From Frankiales bacterium (GTDB lineage: Bacteria; Actinomycetota; Actinomycetes; Mycobacteriales; SCTD01), in assembly GCA_025464915.1 (NCBI GenBank), contig JAODNF010000337.1:1-6345 (forward strand): 6,345 bases of DNA, written 5' to 3'. Below, piece after piece: positions 4,804 through 6,345 of this stretch. Each line of letters opens with the position of its first letter. The first letter of the stretch is position 1. The position numbers were made by a program, and so were the translations under genes. Below the pieces are notes generated by a model, which saw only the letters and a list, made by a program, of their open reading frames with translations, was not told the DNA's origin and searched no databases.

Positions 4804-6345
4804 GGACGCTTCTCCATGTGATCTGCGGCGAGGCGGGCGAACGCCATGCCAGGGGTGATGCAGGAACCGGGTCCGGGATAGGTGTGCCCCATGACGGAGG
4901 CCGAGGTGTTGCCGGCGGCGTAGAGGCCGTCGATCGGCGAGCCGTCGTCCCGGACGACCTGACCGTTCTCGTCGGTCAGCAGCCCGCCCTTGGTGCCGAG
5001 GTCGCCGAGGACGACGGGCGCGGCGTAGAACGGACCCTCGTCCACCGGGGCCAGCGACGGGTTGGGGAACTCGTGCGAGGTAGGTGCCTTCCCGCCGTAC
5101 CCGAGCATGACGCCGAGCAGCTGCCGCTCGAAGCTGCCCTCGCGGCCACGACCGAAGTCCTCGTCGACACCCCGGTGGGCCATCGCGTTCCACCGCTCGG
5201 TCGTCTCGACGAGGCCCGGGATGCCGAGCCCCTCGATCGAGTCGGAGCGGCGCAGCGTCCCGGCGGTGACCCAGGGGTCCGGGTCGGCGTCCGGTTGCAG
5301 CCCCGCGTAGCCGTACCTCGTCAGGGCACGGTGGTCGAAGACCTGGTACGACGGCAGCCGCTTGTCGTCGAGGCGCATCTGCTGCCCGTACTCGTTGTAG
5401 GCGATGCCCTCGTTGCCCCAGCGCCTGCCGTCCTGGTCGACGACGAAGCCGAGCGGCGCGGTGCGCTCCCACAGCAGGAACGACGGACCGTCGGGTCGTT
5501 CGAACCCCGGCGTCCACCAGGCGTCCTCGAGCAGGTCGGTGCCGGCACCGAGCTTGAGGCCCGCGCGGTGCCCGTCACCCGTGTTGCCGATGACGCCGAG
5601 CGACCAGGCGCCCTCGCGGACGAACGGGAGCTGGTACTGCTCCCGCATCGACGGGCTGTGCTCGAACCCGCCGAGCGCGAGCAGCACACCGGCGGGGGCT
5701 GCGATGTCGCCCCTGTCGCTCGTCACGCCGACCACCCGGTCGCCGTCGGTCAGCAGGTCCTGGAACGCGCAGCCGGTCCAGATCTCGACGCCCGTGTCGC
5801 GGCAGGCCAGCAACAGCTGGCCGACGAGCGAGCGACCGCCGAACAGCAGGCCGCCCAGGTCGAAGTCCGGCATCGGGGGCCCGCCGTCGCCGTAGGGGAG
5901 CTTCTGCCGCAAAGGCCAAGGGATCTCCGCCGCGACCTCCGGCCGCACCACCTTCGGTGCGATGGCGCGGCCGTCGATGCGGCCGCCGGGCTGCTCCGGC
6001 GCGTAGTCCGGGAAGCCCTGCAGCCGCGTGAAGCGGACGCCGAGGGTGGCGAGCCAGTCGATGGTCGTGGCGGCCGCGTTGAGGAAGGCCTGCTGCTTCC
6101 ACCGGGGCGTGCGGTCGCCGACGGTGTGGTCGAGGTAGGTCTGCGCCTCCTCGAGGGAGTCCTCGACGCCGAGCTGGGTGAGCCAGGTGTTGGTCGGTGC
6201 CCAGAGGCCGCCGCCGGTGAGCGCGGCCGTGCCACCGACCACGACGTCCTTCTCCAGGACGAGGACCCGGAACCCCCTGCTCGCTGCCCGGATGGCGCCG
6301 GTGAGTCCCGGCGCCCCGGTCCCGACGACGACGACGTCGTAGTCC
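4800..6345 (-). CDS. FAD-dependent 3-ketosteroid-delta1-dehydrogenase-like protein, N-terminus cut by window edge
   Basis: This is a flavoprotein of the fumarate reductase/KstD (FAD_binding_2) superfamily, which in KstD introduces a C1-C2 double bond into the A ring of 3-ketosteroids. The window holds 514 residues. They open with a dinucleotide-binding strand whose GTGAPG (visible residues 8-13) is the FAD motif, with an acidic end in LVLEKD (Glu31), so only a few N-terminal residues are missing. Residues in the positions of the KstD active site of Rhodococcus KSTD1 (Tyr119, Tyr318, Tyr487, Gly491) are visible: Tyr114 in GFPDY (codon 6005-6003), Tyr316 in IAYNEYG (5399-5397), and Tyr489 and Gly493 in TYPGPG (4880-4878, 4868-4866). 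The C-terminal YAAGNTSASVMG block is also family-typical. An in-frame GTG at 6242 exists but would delete the FAD motif, so it is not the start. Related delta4-dehydrogenases and non-steroid flavoproteins share the fold; the steroid role is probable, not proven. Confidence 0.93.
   Translation of the reverse strand, partial: DYDVVVVGTGAPGLTGAIRAASRGFRVLVLEKDVVVGGTAALTGGGLWAPTNTWLTQLGVEDSLEEAQTYLDHTVGDRTPRWKQQAFLNAAATTIDWLATLGVRFTRLQGFPDYAPEQPGGRIDGRAIAPKVVRPEVAAEIPWPLRQKLPYGDGGPPMPDFDLGGLLFGGRSLVGQLLLACRDTGVEIWTGCAFQDLLTDGDRVVGVTSDRGDIAAPAGVLLALGGFEHSPSMREQYQLPFVREGAWSLGVIGNTGDGHRAGLKLGAGTDLLEDAWWTPGFERPDGPSFLLWERTAPLGFVVDQDGRRWGNEGIAYNEYGQQMRLDDKRLPSYQVFDHRALTRYGYAGLQPDADPDPWVTAGTLRRSDSIEGLGIPGLVETTERWNAMAHRGVDEDFGRGREGSFERQLLGVMLGYGGKAPTSHEFPNPSLAPVDEGPFYAAPVVLGDLGTKGGLLTDENGQVVRDDGSPIDGLYAAGNTSASVMGHTYPGPGSCITPGMAFARLAADHMEKRP
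4809..4815 (-). promoter_or_regulatory. Ribosome-binding site deciding the P450 GTG start
   Basis: GGAGAAG on the minus strand lies inside the last codons of the upstream dehydrogenase gene. Its GGAG core is 8 nt before the GTG at 4803. It supports this non-ATG start, which also gives the usual short N-terminus of CYP142-like proteins. Confidence 0.7.

Noticed and set aside
3802..4821. A 339-codon plus-strand open frame opposite the P450.
   Set aside because: The composition is biased (Val, Asp, Arg, Gly, Leu), it has no motifs, and it is fully antisense to a P450 with intact heme and I-helix motifs.
4804..5517. Upstream in-frame extension of the P450 (to 633 codons).
   Set aside because: The extra residues are an Arg-rich shadow of the dehydrogenase gene. 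The GTG at 4803 has a good ribosome site and gives a normal P450 length.

Overview
The window is high-GC DNA typical of an actinomycete, with six protein genes, all on the minus strand and packed almost without gaps. GTG starts are used, and F420-dependent and CYP142-like enzymes are present, which fits a Nocardioides/Rhodococcus/Mycobacterium-type actinobacterium. The exact genus cannot be fixed from the sequence alone. No RNA genes, CRISPR array, insertion sequence or plus-strand gene can be supported.

In the direction of transcription (high to low coordinates) the layout is: (1) 6345-4800, a FAD-dependent dehydrogenase of the 3-ketosteroid-delta1-dehydrogenase type, missing only a few N-terminal residues at the window edge; (2) 4803-3616, a cytochrome P450 closely resembling CYP142 steroid side-chain oxidases; (3) 3615-3456, a 160-base gap largely filled by two palindromic, hairpin-forming elements; (4) 3455-2664, a crotonase-fold enoyl-CoA isomerase/hydratase; (5) 2670-1663, an APH/choline-kinase-fold phosphotransferase; (6) 1662-667, an LLM-class F420-dependent oxidoreductase; (7) 667-1, a short-chain dehydrogenase/reductase cut off near its C-terminus by the window edge.

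The genes form two translationally coupled blocks, dehydrogenase-P450 and crotonase-kinase-LLM-SDR. Within each block, stop and start codons overlap or abut (GTGA overlap, 7-nt or 4-nt overlap, TAG|GTG abutment, TGATG overlap). The blocks may be one operon interrupted by the hairpin pair, or two units.

Taken together the enzymes suggest degradation of a steroid or a similar polycyclic terpenoid. The ring dehydrogenase would act on the A ring, the P450 would oxidise the terminal side-chain carbon to a carboxylate, and the crotonase would act on the CoA-activated side chain. The kinase, the F420 enzyme and the SDR have no assignable substrate and are the least explained part of the locus. The steroid reading is inference from family resemblance and conserved active-site residues, not from any substrate signal in the DNA.
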